A model generated the notes under the pieces. That model did not search any database, was not told the DNA's origin, and worked only from the letters and a program-made list of their open reading frames with translations. From Planctomycetota bacterium (lineage in GTDB: Bacteria > Planctomycetota > J058 > JAJDCP01): a DNA stretch of 64,000 nt. The translations under genes were made by a program, and so were the position numbers. Positions within the stretch are counted from its first letter, which is position 1. Every line of letters starts with the position of its first letter. Positions 52,434 through 61,373 of this stretch are shown here, piece by piece. Location of the stretch: positions 24,442-88,441 of the forward strand of contig JAJDCP010000165.1 of NCBI GenBank assembly GCA_029260765.1, given 5' to 3'.

Positions 52434-54257
52434 ATGAGGGAAATCGTCTCGATGAGAACACCGCTGTACGTAGGCATCGTCGCGCTGCTGGCCGCGCTCA
52501 GTCTGAACGCCCAGGAGCCGCTTGAGTGGAACCCGTGGAACCCGGATGCGGGCAACGAGTACAACCCGGTCAAGGGGGGCAGCATCCGGGCGATCTTCAG
52601 CGCCGAGCCGGACTTGCTCAACAAGTACATCGATAACAGCGCGGTCACCGGCTACATCTCCGACTACATCTTCGACCGCCTGATCGTCTATGACCGGGAG
52701 CTGATCGAGTACACGCCGGGCATCGCCGAGCGCTGGACAGAAGAGGACATCTGCTACCTCAAAGACGGCGGCAAGGTCATCGGCATGTCCGAAGACCGCG
52801 GCGAGACGTGGGCGCTGGTCAAAACCGACGGCTCGGTCGAGGAATTCGCCAAAGATGCAGTCGAACGCGTCGACCGCAAAGCGGCGTTTACTTTCTACCT
52901 GGTCCAGAACGCCCGCTTCCATGATGGTAAACCCTTGACCTCAAAGGACGTCAAATTCACCTACGACCTGGTGCGCAACAAGCACGTGGACGCCGCCAGC
53001 CTGCGGTCCTACTTCGAGGATCTCGACGTATGCGAGGTCATAGACGACTACACGATCCGCTTTGAGCTGAACAAGCAGTATTGGGACGTCAAGACCGCGT
53101 TCCATGAGATGTTCATCATGCCGAAGCACATCTTCGATCCGAACGACGAGATGGTGACCGACCCCGAGGGATGGGGCCGCAAGTTCAACGAGCACGAGCT
53201 GCATTACAAGCCGATCGGCTCGGGGCGCTACAAGTTCAAGAGCTGGGATCGTGGTGTTTCCGTCAGCTTCACCCGCAATGACGATTGGTGGGGCGGCACT
53301 CCGGGCTACCTCGACCAGATCACGATCAAGTTCATCCCCGATCGCGTGGCGGCTCTGCAGTCGCTCAAGAACGGCGAGGCAGACTTCCTGCCGCGCATGG
53401 GCTCGGACCAGTACATGGAGCAGACCGACCATCCGGCATTTCTGGCCAACTACTGCAAAGGCACCTACTACTACGGCAACATGAGCTACATCGGTTGGAA
53501 CACGCGCAAACCACCGTTCGACGACGTGCGCGTGCGCCAAGCGATGACGATGGCGTGCTTTGATCGCGGCCAGTTCCTTAAGGAGGTGCTGTTCGGGCTC
53601 GGAGAGCGGGTCACCGGTACACAGTACATCTTCGGCCCCGCCTACGACCATGACATCGAGCCCCTGCCCTACGACCCTGAGTGGGCTGAAGAGTTGTTGC
53701 TGGAGGCGGGTTGGTTCGATCGTGACGGGGATGGGATCCGCGACAAGGACGGACAGGCCTTCGAGTTCACACTGCTCAGCTACCAGGTGGCAGCCACCCA
53801 TCCCAACCGCAAGATGTACGCGATGATGATCGAGAACTTCCAGCGTCTCGGCATCAAGATGGACGTCAAGGAGATGGAGTGGGCGACTTTCCTCGAGTTC
53901 CTGTACGACCGCAAGTTCGACGCCTGCGCCCTGGGCTGGGCCACCAGCCCCGAGAGCGACCCCTACCAGCTGTGGCACACCAGTGGTGCTGAGAACCGTG
54001 GTTCGAACCACTGTGGCTTCGGGGATGCAGAGACCGATGCGTTGATCGAGGAATCGCGTCGGGCTGTCGACCCCGAAAAGCGGCGAGCGCTGCTCAAAGA
54101 GCTGCAGCGTGTGATCATGGACCAGCAGCCCTACACGATGCTGTTCTGCATCAAAGACAAGGGCGCCTACCATCGCAAGTACCGCGGCGTTAAGCACTAT
54201 TCCCTGCGTCCCGGCTACCAGCTGTGGGAATGGTACATTCCCAAAGAGCTGCAGTAG
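52434..54257 (+). CDS. peptide-type ABC transporter substrate-binding protein (family 5)
   Basis: The 607-residue product from ATG 52434 has a signal peptide (MRTPLYVGIVALLAALSLNAQ; ATG 52452 is an alternative start) and the family 5 fold: 'GGSIRAIFSAEPDLLNKYID', 'IFDRLIVYD', 'ARFHDGKPLTSKDVKFTYDL', 'GSGRYKFKSWDRG', 'VRQAMTMACFDRGQFLKEVLFG' and 'LLLEAGWFDRDGDGIRDKDG'. It would capture oligopeptides or a similar solute in the periplasm and deliver it to the downstream permeases. It is the first gene of a five-gene operon and is followed by a hairpin that may favour its transcript. Confidence 0.9.
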   Translation: MREIVSMRTPLYVGIVALLAALSLNAQEPLEWNPWNPDAGNEYNPVKGGSIRAIFSAEPDLLNKYIDNSAVTGYISDYIFDRLIVYDRELIEYTPGIAERWTEEDICYLKDGGKVIGMSEDRGETWALVKTDGSVEEFAKDAVERVDRKAAFTFYLVQNARFHDGKPLTSKDVKFTYDLVRNKHVDAASLRSYFEDLDVCEVIDDYTIRFELNKQYWDVKTAFHEMFIMPKHIFDPNDEMVTDPEGWGRKFNEHELHYKPIGSGRYKFKSWDRGVSVSFTRNDDWWGGTPGYLDQITIKFIPDRVAALQSLKNGEADFLPRMGSDQYMEQTDHPAFLANYCKGTYYYGNMSYIGWNTRKPPFDDVRVRQAMTMACFDRGQFLKEVLFGLGERVTGTQYIFGPAYDHDIEPLPYDPEWAEELLLEAGWFDRDGDGIRDKDGQAFEFTLLSYQVAATHPNRKMYAMMIENFQRLGIKMDVKEMEWATFLEFLYDRKFDACALGWATSPESDPYQLWHTSGAENRGSNHCGFGDAETDALIEESRRAVDPEKRRALLKELQRVIMDQQPYTMLFCIKDKGAYHRKYRGVKHYSLRPGYQLWEWYIPKELQ

Positions 54258-54296
54258 CGTCCGGCTGAAGGTCGTCGTGCGCGGCGGCGACGCACA

Positions 54297-54320
54297 GCGC
54301 CAGGGTTGTCACCCTGGCGC
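54297..54320 (+). terminator. inter-cistronic hairpin between binding protein and permease genes
   Basis: A perfect 10-bp stem (GCGCCAGGGT / ACCCTGGCGC) with a TGTC loop and no T tract. Such hairpins after binding-protein genes usually stabilise the upstream message or attenuate downstream expression, and seldom terminate fully. Confidence 0.55.
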
Positions 54321-54352
54321 CGCGATTTGCGAGTAAAGGGGGATGTCCGCCC

Positions 54353-55693
54353 GTGAGAACGTACATTCTGAAGCGCTTGATGCTGATGCCGATCACGCTG
54401 GTCGGCGTGACTCTGATCATTTTCTGCATCACGCGTCTGGCGCCAGGAGATCCCGCCGCGGCCAAGCTGGGGGTCGGCTCGGGCAACATGGGCTCGCAGG
54501 ACGCGGCCAAAGAGTTGATCGAGAAATTCCACAAGGATTGGAATCTCGACAAGCCGATTCCGGTCCAGTACTTCCTTTGGGTCAAGAACATGGCCAAGCT
54601 CGATTTCGGGCGGTCATACAAAGACAAGCGGCCGGTGGCAGACAAGATCATCGAACGGATGCCGGTCACGGTCACCCTCAACTTCATCAGCTTCTTCCTC
54701 ATCTACTTGATCGCGATCCCCATCGGGATCTTCTCCGCCGTCTTCAAAGGGTCCTTTGTAGATAAGGTGATGTCGTTCTTCTTGTTTGTCCTCTACAGCC
54801 TGCCCAACTTCTTCGTGGCGACCCTGTGTATCCTGTATTTCTGCAATGCAGAGCAGTACTGGAACTGGTTTCCCGTCACCGGCTTGAAATCAGACAAGTA
54901 CGACGCCGACGAGATCCTCCGCTTCGGGCCGTTTGCCGCCACCAACGGGGACCTCAAGAGCGGGTTCAAGATGCCGTACAACGGCGAGATCCTCGAAGTA
55001 CGGGCGAGCCTTCTCGAGGGGGGCTCGGACGCTGGCAGTATTGAGGTGTTCGTCGAGTTAGACGGGGTCGACCTCGATGGCGGGCGGGTCTTCCTGGACA
55101 GCTCGATGGCCGGGCGGCAGGTCCTGGGCAATTCGATCAGTGCCCGCTCGAGCTTTCAAGAAGGGGACGTGCTCGACCTCGAAGCGGGGGCTGTGAGTGG
55201 CCTGGGTCCAGCGGACCAGGTCGAGGTCGAAGTCAAAGTCGTCCGCCGTCCATCGTTCCTCGAATGGCTGCTCGACCGCCTCTGGCATCTGGTTCTGCCC
55301 GTGTTGTGCATGACCTACGGCGGGCTGGCCTACATCTCGAGGCAGCAGCGCGGCGCGATGCTCGAAGTCATCCGTCAGGACTATGTCCGCACGGCGCGCG
55401 CCAAGGGCCTGTCGGAATGGACCGTGGTGCTCAAGCATGCCCTGCGCAATGCGCTGATTCCCATCATCACGCTGATCGCGACATTGCTGCCTGCCATGAT
55501 CGCGGGCAGTGTGATCATCGAACAGGTGTTCACCATACGCGGGCTGGGCAAGCTCTCGTTCGATGCGATTACCGGGCGCGACTACAACGTGATCCTCGCG
55601 ATCTTCACGATGTCCAGCTTCCTGACCATGCTGGGAATCCTGGTCGCCGACATTTTGTACGCCGTGGTCAATCCGACGATCAAACTGAGGTGA
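54353..55693 (+). CDS. dppB: ABC transporter permease, DppB/OppB type, with a periplasmic insertion
   Basis: The 446-residue product from GTG 54353 starts MRTYILKRLMLMPITLVGV and has the DppB core: 'ITRLAPGDPAAAK', 'MPVTVTLNFISFFLIYLIAI', 'LYSLPNFFVATLCILYF', then 'LVLPVLCMTYGGLAYISRQQRGAML' and the EAA loop 'DYVRTARAKGLSEWTVVLKHALRNALIP'. DppB is normally ~310-340 residues; here about 110-120 extra residues (~180-300) are inserted in the loop before the fifth helix. The insert has beta-sandwich-like sequence (VRASLLEGG…VFVELDGVDLDGG). It pairs with the DppC-type permease and the two ATPases. Confidence 0.9.
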   Translation: MRTYILKRLMLMPITLVGVTLIIFCITRLAPGDPAAAKLGVGSGNMGSQDAAKELIEKFHKDWNLDKPIPVQYFLWVKNMAKLDFGRSYKDKRPVADKIIERMPVTVTLNFISFFLIYLIAIPIGIFSAVFKGSFVDKVMSFFLFVLYSLPNFFVATLCILYFCNAEQYWNWFPVTGLKSDKYDADEILRFGPFAATNGDLKSGFKMPYNGEILEVRASLLEGGSDAGSIEVFVELDGVDLDGGRVFLDSSMAGRQVLGNSISARSSFQEGDVLDLEAGAVSGLGPADQVEVEVKVVRRPSFLEWLLDRLWHLVLPVLCMTYGGLAYISRQQRGAMLEVIRQDYVRTARAKGLSEWTVVLKHALRNALIPIITLIATLLPAMIAGSVIIEQVFTIRGLGKLSFDAITGRDYNVILAIFTMSSFLTMLGILVADILYAVVNPTIKLR

Positions 55694-55697
55694 TGGA

Positions 55698-57824
55698 ATG
55701 AGCACTGGTGCGTCGGACACGAGCCCTTCTGCCTCTGGACAGAGTCCGGAGGAAGTGGCAGCAGCAGCCGCGGAGGCCGCGCAAAAGAAATATAGCGGGC
55801 GCAGCTATTGGGACATCGTCAAGAGCCAGTTCTTCAAGGACAAGCTGGCTGTGGCGGCTGCGTGGCTGGTGTTGTTGCTGTTCGGCCTGGCGATCTTTGC
55901 ACCGTTCATCGCCAACAACAAGCCGCTCTATATCCGTGGTGTGTTCCGCAAGAACTACGGGACAGTCTACCGGGAGCTGGTGTTTGGGAGCCTCGGCAGC
56001 GACCTGCAGGGCATGGCGAAGCGCTATGAGCGCGAACGGCTCGCATGGGAAGAACGTTCGATCGAGGTTCGTGAGCTCTACGAACGGCTCGATCAAGACA
56101 CCGCTCTCGAGCTGGTGAGGCTTATCGAACCGTGCGAGCGGAAGATCGACGACCAGGCCTGGGACAAGAACACCTTCCTGGTCAGCGAGGTCTTCACGGC
56201 CTTGGACAGCTTGACCGCCGAAGTCCCCCGTTTCACCGAGGTGGATCTCGACACGGTCTTGGTCAAAGAACTGGAGGATCTGACGCCGCCCGAGCGCTTT
56301 GCCAAGGCGATCAGCTTTGCCTACGACTTGCCCGGCAACCTCTTGACCACGCAGCGGCTCAGTGCGTTCTTGGAGCTCGCCAGGGAGCGTTGGGAGACAG
56401 AGGTCGGGCTAGCGCAGGGGACTTTGCGTGAGAAGTTCGAGACGCTGCTCAGTGAGCTGGACTTCACGGTGCACTTCAAGACCAACTTCTTGAAGAGCCA
56501 ACGCAACGAGCAGGTCCAGGCCCAGGCCGATTCGCTGCTGGCGGAAGCCCGCACCTTGTTCGCGAGCGACTTCATGACCTCTGAGCCCGAGCGCCGCAAG
56601 CAGCTCGACGCCCAGGCGGTGCAGCTGGGCCAGGCATTCAAAGCCCTGTTTGCTGACAAGGGGCCGCGCCCCGAACGCAAGCCGGTGGAGCTCAATGCGA
56701 TCGAGATGTATCCGATGCTCGACGACCTCGATGTGACGGATTCGTTCTTCATGCCCGCTTGGCTTCTTCTGGTGGTCCTGTTCCCGCTGCTCAGCTGGTT
56801 CGGCATGAAGAGCGTGGGCAAGCGGTTGCTGATCTGCGTTGCGCCCGCCATGGTTTGTGCTCTGCTGTGGTCGACTTTCGACAAGGTGTTGATGACGACA
56901 GACTTCAAGGATCAGATCCAGAATGGGGACATCGAGCTTGAAGATGTGGTCTGGGCACCGGTCGCGTTCGGCATCAATGAGAACGACTCGCTGAACCGCT
57001 TTACTGAGCCCTACGCGTGGGTGCTCATCAAAAGAGTCTTGGGCTGGGAAGACGAGGAAGACGCAGAGAGCTCGGGAGAAGCCGGCGAGGCTGGCGCAGA
57101 TGCCGAGAGCTCAGGTACCGACTCAGGCGTCGCCCCCTTCGGATTCAAGCACTGGCTGGGCACCGACAACAACGGCAGAGACGTGATGACTCGTCTGCTT
57201 TGGGGAGGGCGGATCAGCCTCTCGGTGGGCTTCGTGTCCATGGGCTTCGCGGCCTTCATCGGCATCATCATGGGCAGCCTGGCCGGGTACTACCGAGGCT
57301 GGGTCGACTTCGCCATCATGCGCATGATCGAGATCGTGATGAGCGTGCCAGCGCTGTTGCTGATCCTGACCGTGATCGCCTTCGTGCCGCCAAGCATCTT
57401 CAACATCATGATCGTGATAGGTTTGACGCGCTGGACAAGTATCGCGCGGCTGATGCGCGGCGAGTTCATACGGCTGGGGGACCAGGAGTTCGTGCTGGCG
57501 GCCCGTGCTCTGGGCGTGTCCAACACCCGCATCATCTTCCGCCATATCCTGCCCAATGGCATGGCTCCGATCCTGGTCTCCGTCTCCTTCGGTATCGCTG
57601 CGGCGATCTTGATCGAGAGCGCCTTGTCGTTCCTGGGCTTTGGCATCATGATCCCCTTCCCGTCGTGGGGCGGCCTGCTTTCTGATGCGCGTGAGACGGT
57701 GTCGAGCGACGGCCGCTGGTGGATCATCTGGTGCCCCGGCTTCATGATTTTCTTGTCTATCGTGGTCTATAACCTCGTCGGTGAGGGGCTCCGTGACGCC
57801 CTCGATCCACGGCTGAAGGTCTGA
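55698..57824 (+). CDS. dppC: ABC transporter permease, DppC/YejE type, with a very large insertion
   Basis: The 708-residue product has TM1 at ~50-70 and the DppC/YejE core from ~485: 'HWLGTDNNGRDVMTRLLWGGRISLSVG', the EAA loop 'EFVLAARALGVSNTRIIFRHILPNGMAP' and 'GFGIMIPFPSWGGLL'. Between them lie ~410 residues, of which ~100-330 are a charged helical/coiled region and ~350-395 hold two additional TM helices. The end of the insert, 'VVWAPVAFGINENDSLN', and 'IANNKPLYIR' recall YejE, which itself has a shorter insert here. The frame is continuous. Start 4 bases after dppB. Confidence 0.9.
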   Translation: MSTGASDTSPSASGQSPEEVAAAAAEAAQKKYSGRSYWDIVKSQFFKDKLAVAAAWLVLLLFGLAIFAPFIANNKPLYIRGVFRKNYGTVYRELVFGSLGSDLQGMAKRYERERLAWEERSIEVRELYERLDQDTALELVRLIEPCERKIDDQAWDKNTFLVSEVFTALDSLTAEVPRFTEVDLDTVLVKELEDLTPPERFAKAISFAYDLPGNLLTTQRLSAFLELARERWETEVGLAQGTLREKFETLLSELDFTVHFKTNFLKSQRNEQVQAQADSLLAEARTLFASDFMTSEPERRKQLDAQAVQLGQAFKALFADKGPRPERKPVELNAIEMYPMLDDLDVTDSFFMPAWLLLVVLFPLLSWFGMKSVGKRLLICVAPAMVCALLWSTFDKVLMTTDFKDQIQNGDIELEDVVWAPVAFGINENDSLNRFTEPYAWVLIKRVLGWEDEEDAESSGEAGEAGADAESSGTDSGVAPFGFKHWLGTDNNGRDVMTRLLWGGRISLSVGFVSMGFAAFIGIIMGSLAGYYRGWVDFAIMRMIEIVMSVPALLLILTVIAFVPPSIFNIMIVIGLTRWTSIARLMRGEFIRLGDQEFVLAARALGVSNTRIIFRHILPNGMAPILVSVSFGIAAAILIESALSFLGFGIMIPFPSWGGLLSDARETVSSDGRWWIIWCPGFMIFLSIVVYNLVGEGLRDALDPRLKV

Positions 57825-57832
57825 GGGGAAAC

Positions 57833-58903
57833 ATGGGCAAGAAGGGACCGCAGAGCCGCAACAAGAAGGCCAAGTCCAAAAAGCTGAAGGCTGTGGAGCA
57901 CAAGCACAAGGACAAAGTTGCCGCAGAGACAGCACCGCTTCTGGAGATCAAGAATCTGCAGACGCACTTCCACGTCGATGAAGGTGTGGCCAAGGCTGTC
58001 GATGGCGTCAGCTACACGGTGCATCGCGGGCGTACCCTGGGAGTTGTCGGCGAGAGCGGCTGCGGCAAGAGCGTGACCGCGATGTCGGTGATGGATCTGA
58101 TCCCGCAACCACCAGGGAAGATCGTCGGAGGCGAGATCATCTTCGATGGCAAGAGCCTGTTGAAGATGAGCGCAGCTGAGCGTCGGGCGCTGCGTGGCGA
58201 CGAAATGGGCATGATCTTCCAGGAGCCGATGACCAGCTTGAACCCAGTGTTTACCGTTGGTGAACAGATCGCTGAGGGTCTGCGGCTGCACCGGGGAATG
58301 TCGCGCCAGGAGGCGCTGGATCGGGCGGTTGAGCTGCTCGACCTGGTGCGCATTCCTGCCCCCGAAGAACGAATCAAACAGTATCCGCACGAAATGTCTG
58401 GCGGGATGAAACAGCGCGTGATGATCGCTTTGGCTTTGTCGTGCGATCCCAAATTGCTGATCGCAGATGAGCCGACCACGGCTCTCGACGTCACGATCCA
58501 GGCGCAGATCCTGAATCTGATGCGGAATCTGCAGCTGCGCATCGGCATGAGCATCATCCTGATCACCCACAATCTCGGTGTGGTTGCCGAGCTGGCCGAC
58601 GACGTCGTGGTGATGTATGCCGGCCGCATCGTCGAACGGGCGCCTGTGAACGAGCTGTTTGAGCGCCCGCGGCATCCCTATACGAAGGGTCTGTTCAAAG
58701 CGCGTCCGCTGATGCACGCGGACGTGGATGAGCTGTACGTGATTCCGGGATCGGTTCCCAATCCGCTTGCTTGGCCTCCGGGCTGCCGCTTTGCGCCACG
58801 TTGCCCGTATGCGACCGCGGCGTGCCGTAAGGAGATCCCGGAGCTGGAGGATGTCGGCCACAACCACCAGGCTGCTTGCATACGTCTCGGGGAGATCGAC
58901 TGA
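57833..58903 (+). CDS. dppD: ABC transporter ATPase, DppD/OppD type
   Basis: The 356-residue product has a Lys-rich N-terminal extension (~1-35), then Walker A 'VGESGCGKSVT', Q-loop 'GMIFQEPMTSLNPVF', signature 'MSGGMKQRVMIALAL', Walker B 'LLIADEPTTALDV' and the H-loop 'ILITHNLGV'. The C-terminal oligopeptide-transporter domain has the Cys cluster CRFAPRCPYATAAC that can bind an Fe-S cluster in this family. It hydrolyses ATP to drive import with DppF. The stop overlaps the next ATG by one base (TGATG). Confidence 0.95.
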   Translation: MGKKGPQSRNKKAKSKKLKAVEHKHKDKVAAETAPLLEIKNLQTHFHVDEGVAKAVDGVSYTVHRGRTLGVVGESGCGKSVTAMSVMDLIPQPPGKIVGGEIIFDGKSLLKMSAAERRALRGDEMGMIFQEPMTSLNPVFTVGEQIAEGLRLHRGMSRQEALDRAVELLDLVRIPAPEERIKQYPHEMSGGMKQRVMIALALSCDPKLLIADEPTTALDVTIQAQILNLMRNLQLRIGMSIILITHNLGVVAELADDVVVMYAGRIVERAPVNELFERPRHPYTKGLFKARPLMHADVDELYVIPGSVPNPLAWPPGCRFAPRCPYATAACRKEIPELEDVGHNHQAACIRLGEID

Positions 58904-59913
58904 TGAGCCTGTTGAGCGTTCAAGGCTTGAAGAAGTACTTCCCGATCCGCAAGGGCCTGTTTTCGCAGGTTGTGGCGCAGGTCAAGGCAGTGGACGGCGT
59001 GTCCTTCGACATCCAGCCTCGCGAGACTCTGGGCCTGGTCGGCGAGAGTGGCTGCGGCAAGACCACCGTCGGACGGACCATCTTGCGCCTGCTGAACCCG
59101 ACCGCGGGGTCGGCGATCTTCAAAGGGAAGAACATCTTCCACATGGGAGCGGCGGAGCTGCGCGCCCTGCGCAAGGACGTGCAGATCATTTTCCAGGATC
59201 CCTACGCGAGCCTGAATCCAAGAATGACGGTGGGTGCGATCATCGGCGAGGGTCTGCTGGTACACCGGCTCTTTGTCCCCGCCGAGCGCAAGAAGCGCAT
59301 CCAGGAGCTGCTGGACATCTGCGGGTTGAATCCCAACCACATCAACCGCTACCCGCACGAGTTCTCGGGCGGGCAGCGCCAACGCATCGGGATCGCCCGG
59401 GCGCTTGCCTTGAATCCCGATTTCATCGTCTGCGACGAGGCAGTCAGCGCGTTGGACGTGTCGAGCCAGGCACAGGTGATCAACCTGCTCGCCCATCTGC
59501 GCGAGACCTTCAACCTGTCGTACCTGTTCATCGCGCACGATCTCAGCGTGGTTCGCCACATCAGCGACCGGGTGGCGGTCATGTACCTCGGCAAGATCGT
59601 CGAGATTGCCGAGAAGCACGCTCTGTACGACAATCCCCGCCATCCGTACACCCGCGCGTTGATGGCGGCGATTCCCGTCGAGATGCCATCGCAACGGAAA
59701 GAACGTCAGGTGCTCGAGGGGGACGTACCGAGCCCGATCGATCCACCCAGTGGCTGTTCTTTCCATCCGCGCTGCCCGTACGCTACCGATCTATGTAAGG
59801 TTGAGACGCCACCTTTGGTCGAGCAGGGCAGCCAGCACTTCGCCGCGTGCCATCACATCGATAAGGTGCAGGAGGAAGAGGCCGCCGCGGCGGGAAGTGA
59901 GCGCGGGGATTGA
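58903..59913 (+). CDS. dppF: ABC transporter ATPase, DppF/OppF type
   Basis: The 336-residue product from ATG 58903 has Walker A 'VGESGCGKTTV', 'IIFQDPYASLNPRMTV', signature 'EFSGGQRQRIGIARALAL', Walker B 'FIVCDEAVSALDVSSQ' and the H-loop 'LFIAHDLSVV', then the C-terminal Cys cluster CSFHPRCPYATDLC. It forms the ATPase heterodimer with DppD. Its final codons overlap the TTGACA of the promoter for the next gene. Confidence 0.95.
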   Translation: MSLLSVQGLKKYFPIRKGLFSQVVAQVKAVDGVSFDIQPRETLGLVGESGCGKTTVGRTILRLLNPTAGSAIFKGKNIFHMGAAELRALRKDVQIIFQDPYASLNPRMTVGAIIGEGLLVHRLFVPAERKKRIQELLDICGLNPNHINRYPHEFSGGQRQRIGIARALALNPDFIVCDEAVSALDVSSQAQVINLLAHLRETFNLSYLFIAHDLSVVRHISDRVAVMYLGKIVEIAEKHALYDNPRHPYTRALMAAIPVEMPSQRKERQVLEGDVPSPIDPPSGCSFHPRCPYATDLCKVETPPLVEQGSQHFAACHHIDKVQEEEAAAAGSERGD

Positions 59914-59939
59914 CAGTGCCGCGATCGCGGGGTTAAAGT
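59910..59939 (+). promoter_or_regulatory. possible sigma70-type promoter for the small zinc-ribbon gene
   Basis: TTGACA (59910-59915), overlapping the dppF stop, and TAAAGT (59934-59939) are 18 bp apart, about 30 bases before the ATG at 59969. Confidence 0.4.
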
Positions 59940-59968
59940 CACAGCAAAACCGCAGACAAGAGGACGTT

Positions 59969-60223
59969 ATGGCAATTCCGGTCACCTGCGAGGCATGTGG
60001 CAAGAGCCTGAAGGTTCCGGACAAGCTCGCCGGGAAGAAGGCCAAGTGCCCCAAGTGCCAGGAAGTGATCCGCATCCCTGGGGAACGCAAGAGTGGACGC
60101 ATTCCGAGCGCCGCCGCCGGCAACGATTGCCCCAGCTGCGGGCGATCGCTCGGAGCCGGCGATGTCTTCTGCGTCGGCTGTGGCTATGATCTGCGCACGG
60201 GCAAGAAGGTCCCCGGGCTGTAA
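59969..60223 (+). CDS. small double zinc-ribbon protein, planctomycete type
   Basis: The 84-residue product has an N-terminal ribbon CEACGKSLKVPD…KCPKCQEVIRIPGE, closely parallel to the protein at 7534-8124, and a second C-terminal ribbon CPSCGRSL…CVGCGYDLRTG. AGAGG precedes the ATG. Such short proteins are numerous in planctomycetes, and their role is not known. It is followed 42 bases later by tatD. Confidence 0.75.
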   Translation: MAIPVTCEACGKSLKVPDKLAGKKAKCPKCQEVIRIPGERKSGRIPSAAAGNDCPSCGRSLGAGDVFCVGCGYDLRTGKKVPGL

Positions 60224-60265
60224 ACCGCCCTCGTCGGGCCGGGCCGTGCTGTAGGAGCCTTCTCC

Positions 60266-61042
<777 letters not shown>

Positions 61043-61077
61043 GGAAGGCCCGACGCCCTGTAGCGGCGCTCTGTGAG

Positions 61078-61272
61078 AGGCTGTCTCAGGGAACGTCTGG
61101 AGGCGTGGGATTGCTTTGGATTGTCATGTAGGGGCGAGGTTTACCCTCGCCCGCGGGCGGGGATAAACCCCGCCCCTACAAGAAGAACGGTCGGTAGCCA
61201 GACGATTCCCAGTCTTGTCACAATTGTCATCGTACGACGACTCCAGATATCTCGAACCTTCCCTGAGACAGT
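61078..61272. mobile_element. MITE-like element with terminal inverted repeats and 9-bp target duplication
   Basis: The ends match as inverted repeats: 61076-61093 and the complement of 61259-61276 agree in 17 of 18 bases (core CTGTCTCAGGGAA). The element is flanked by direct copies of CTCTGTGAG (61069-61077 and 61273-61281). It is ~195 bp and encodes no transposase, so it would be mobilised in trans. A 54-bp palindrome lies in its centre. Confidence 0.75.
61127..61180. repeat. 54-bp GC-rich palindrome inside the MITE-like element
   Basis: The left arm starts TGTAGGGGCGAGGTTTACC and the right arm is its complement with three mismatches, ending CCCCGCCCCTACA. This 'TGTAGGGGCG' type of palindromic repeat is dispersed in many unrelated genomes. 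Confidence 0.7.
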
Positions 61273-61348
61273 CTCTGTGAGCGCCGGAAGGCGCGCTGGC
61301 GGAGGTCGCAACGTGGATTCTGGCTGGTAGCATCAAGAGCGGTGTTTT

Positions 61349-61373
61349 CGTCGGTCATAGACCGACGCTACAG
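61349..61373 (-). repeat. third stop-codon-associated hairpin repeat
   Basis: On the minus strand it reads CTGTAGC then the perfect stem-loop GTCGGTC-TAT-GACCGAC. As at 50706, the TAG is the stop codon of the preceding gene (ATP-grasp gene, 61370-61368). The stem sequence differs from the other copies but still pairs. Confidence 0.6.

Larger units (their letters stand above)
61058..61307 (+). repeat. hairpin repeat interrupted by a mobile element
   Basis: The left part (61058-61077, CTGTAGCGGCGCTCTGTGAG) and right part (from 61273, CTCTGTGAGCGCCGGAAGGCGC) join into the same sequence seen intact at 50706-50751 if the intervening ~195 bases and one 9-bp duplicate are removed. The joined sequence forms a perfect GGCGCTC-TGT-GAGCGCC stem-loop. 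Confidence 0.75.

Noticed and set aside
55698..57824. Large DppC insertion considered as a gene fusion or assembly artefact
   Set aside because: The frame is continuous with normal codon use, and the insert's flanks resemble YejE-type sequence, so it is treated as a real domain.
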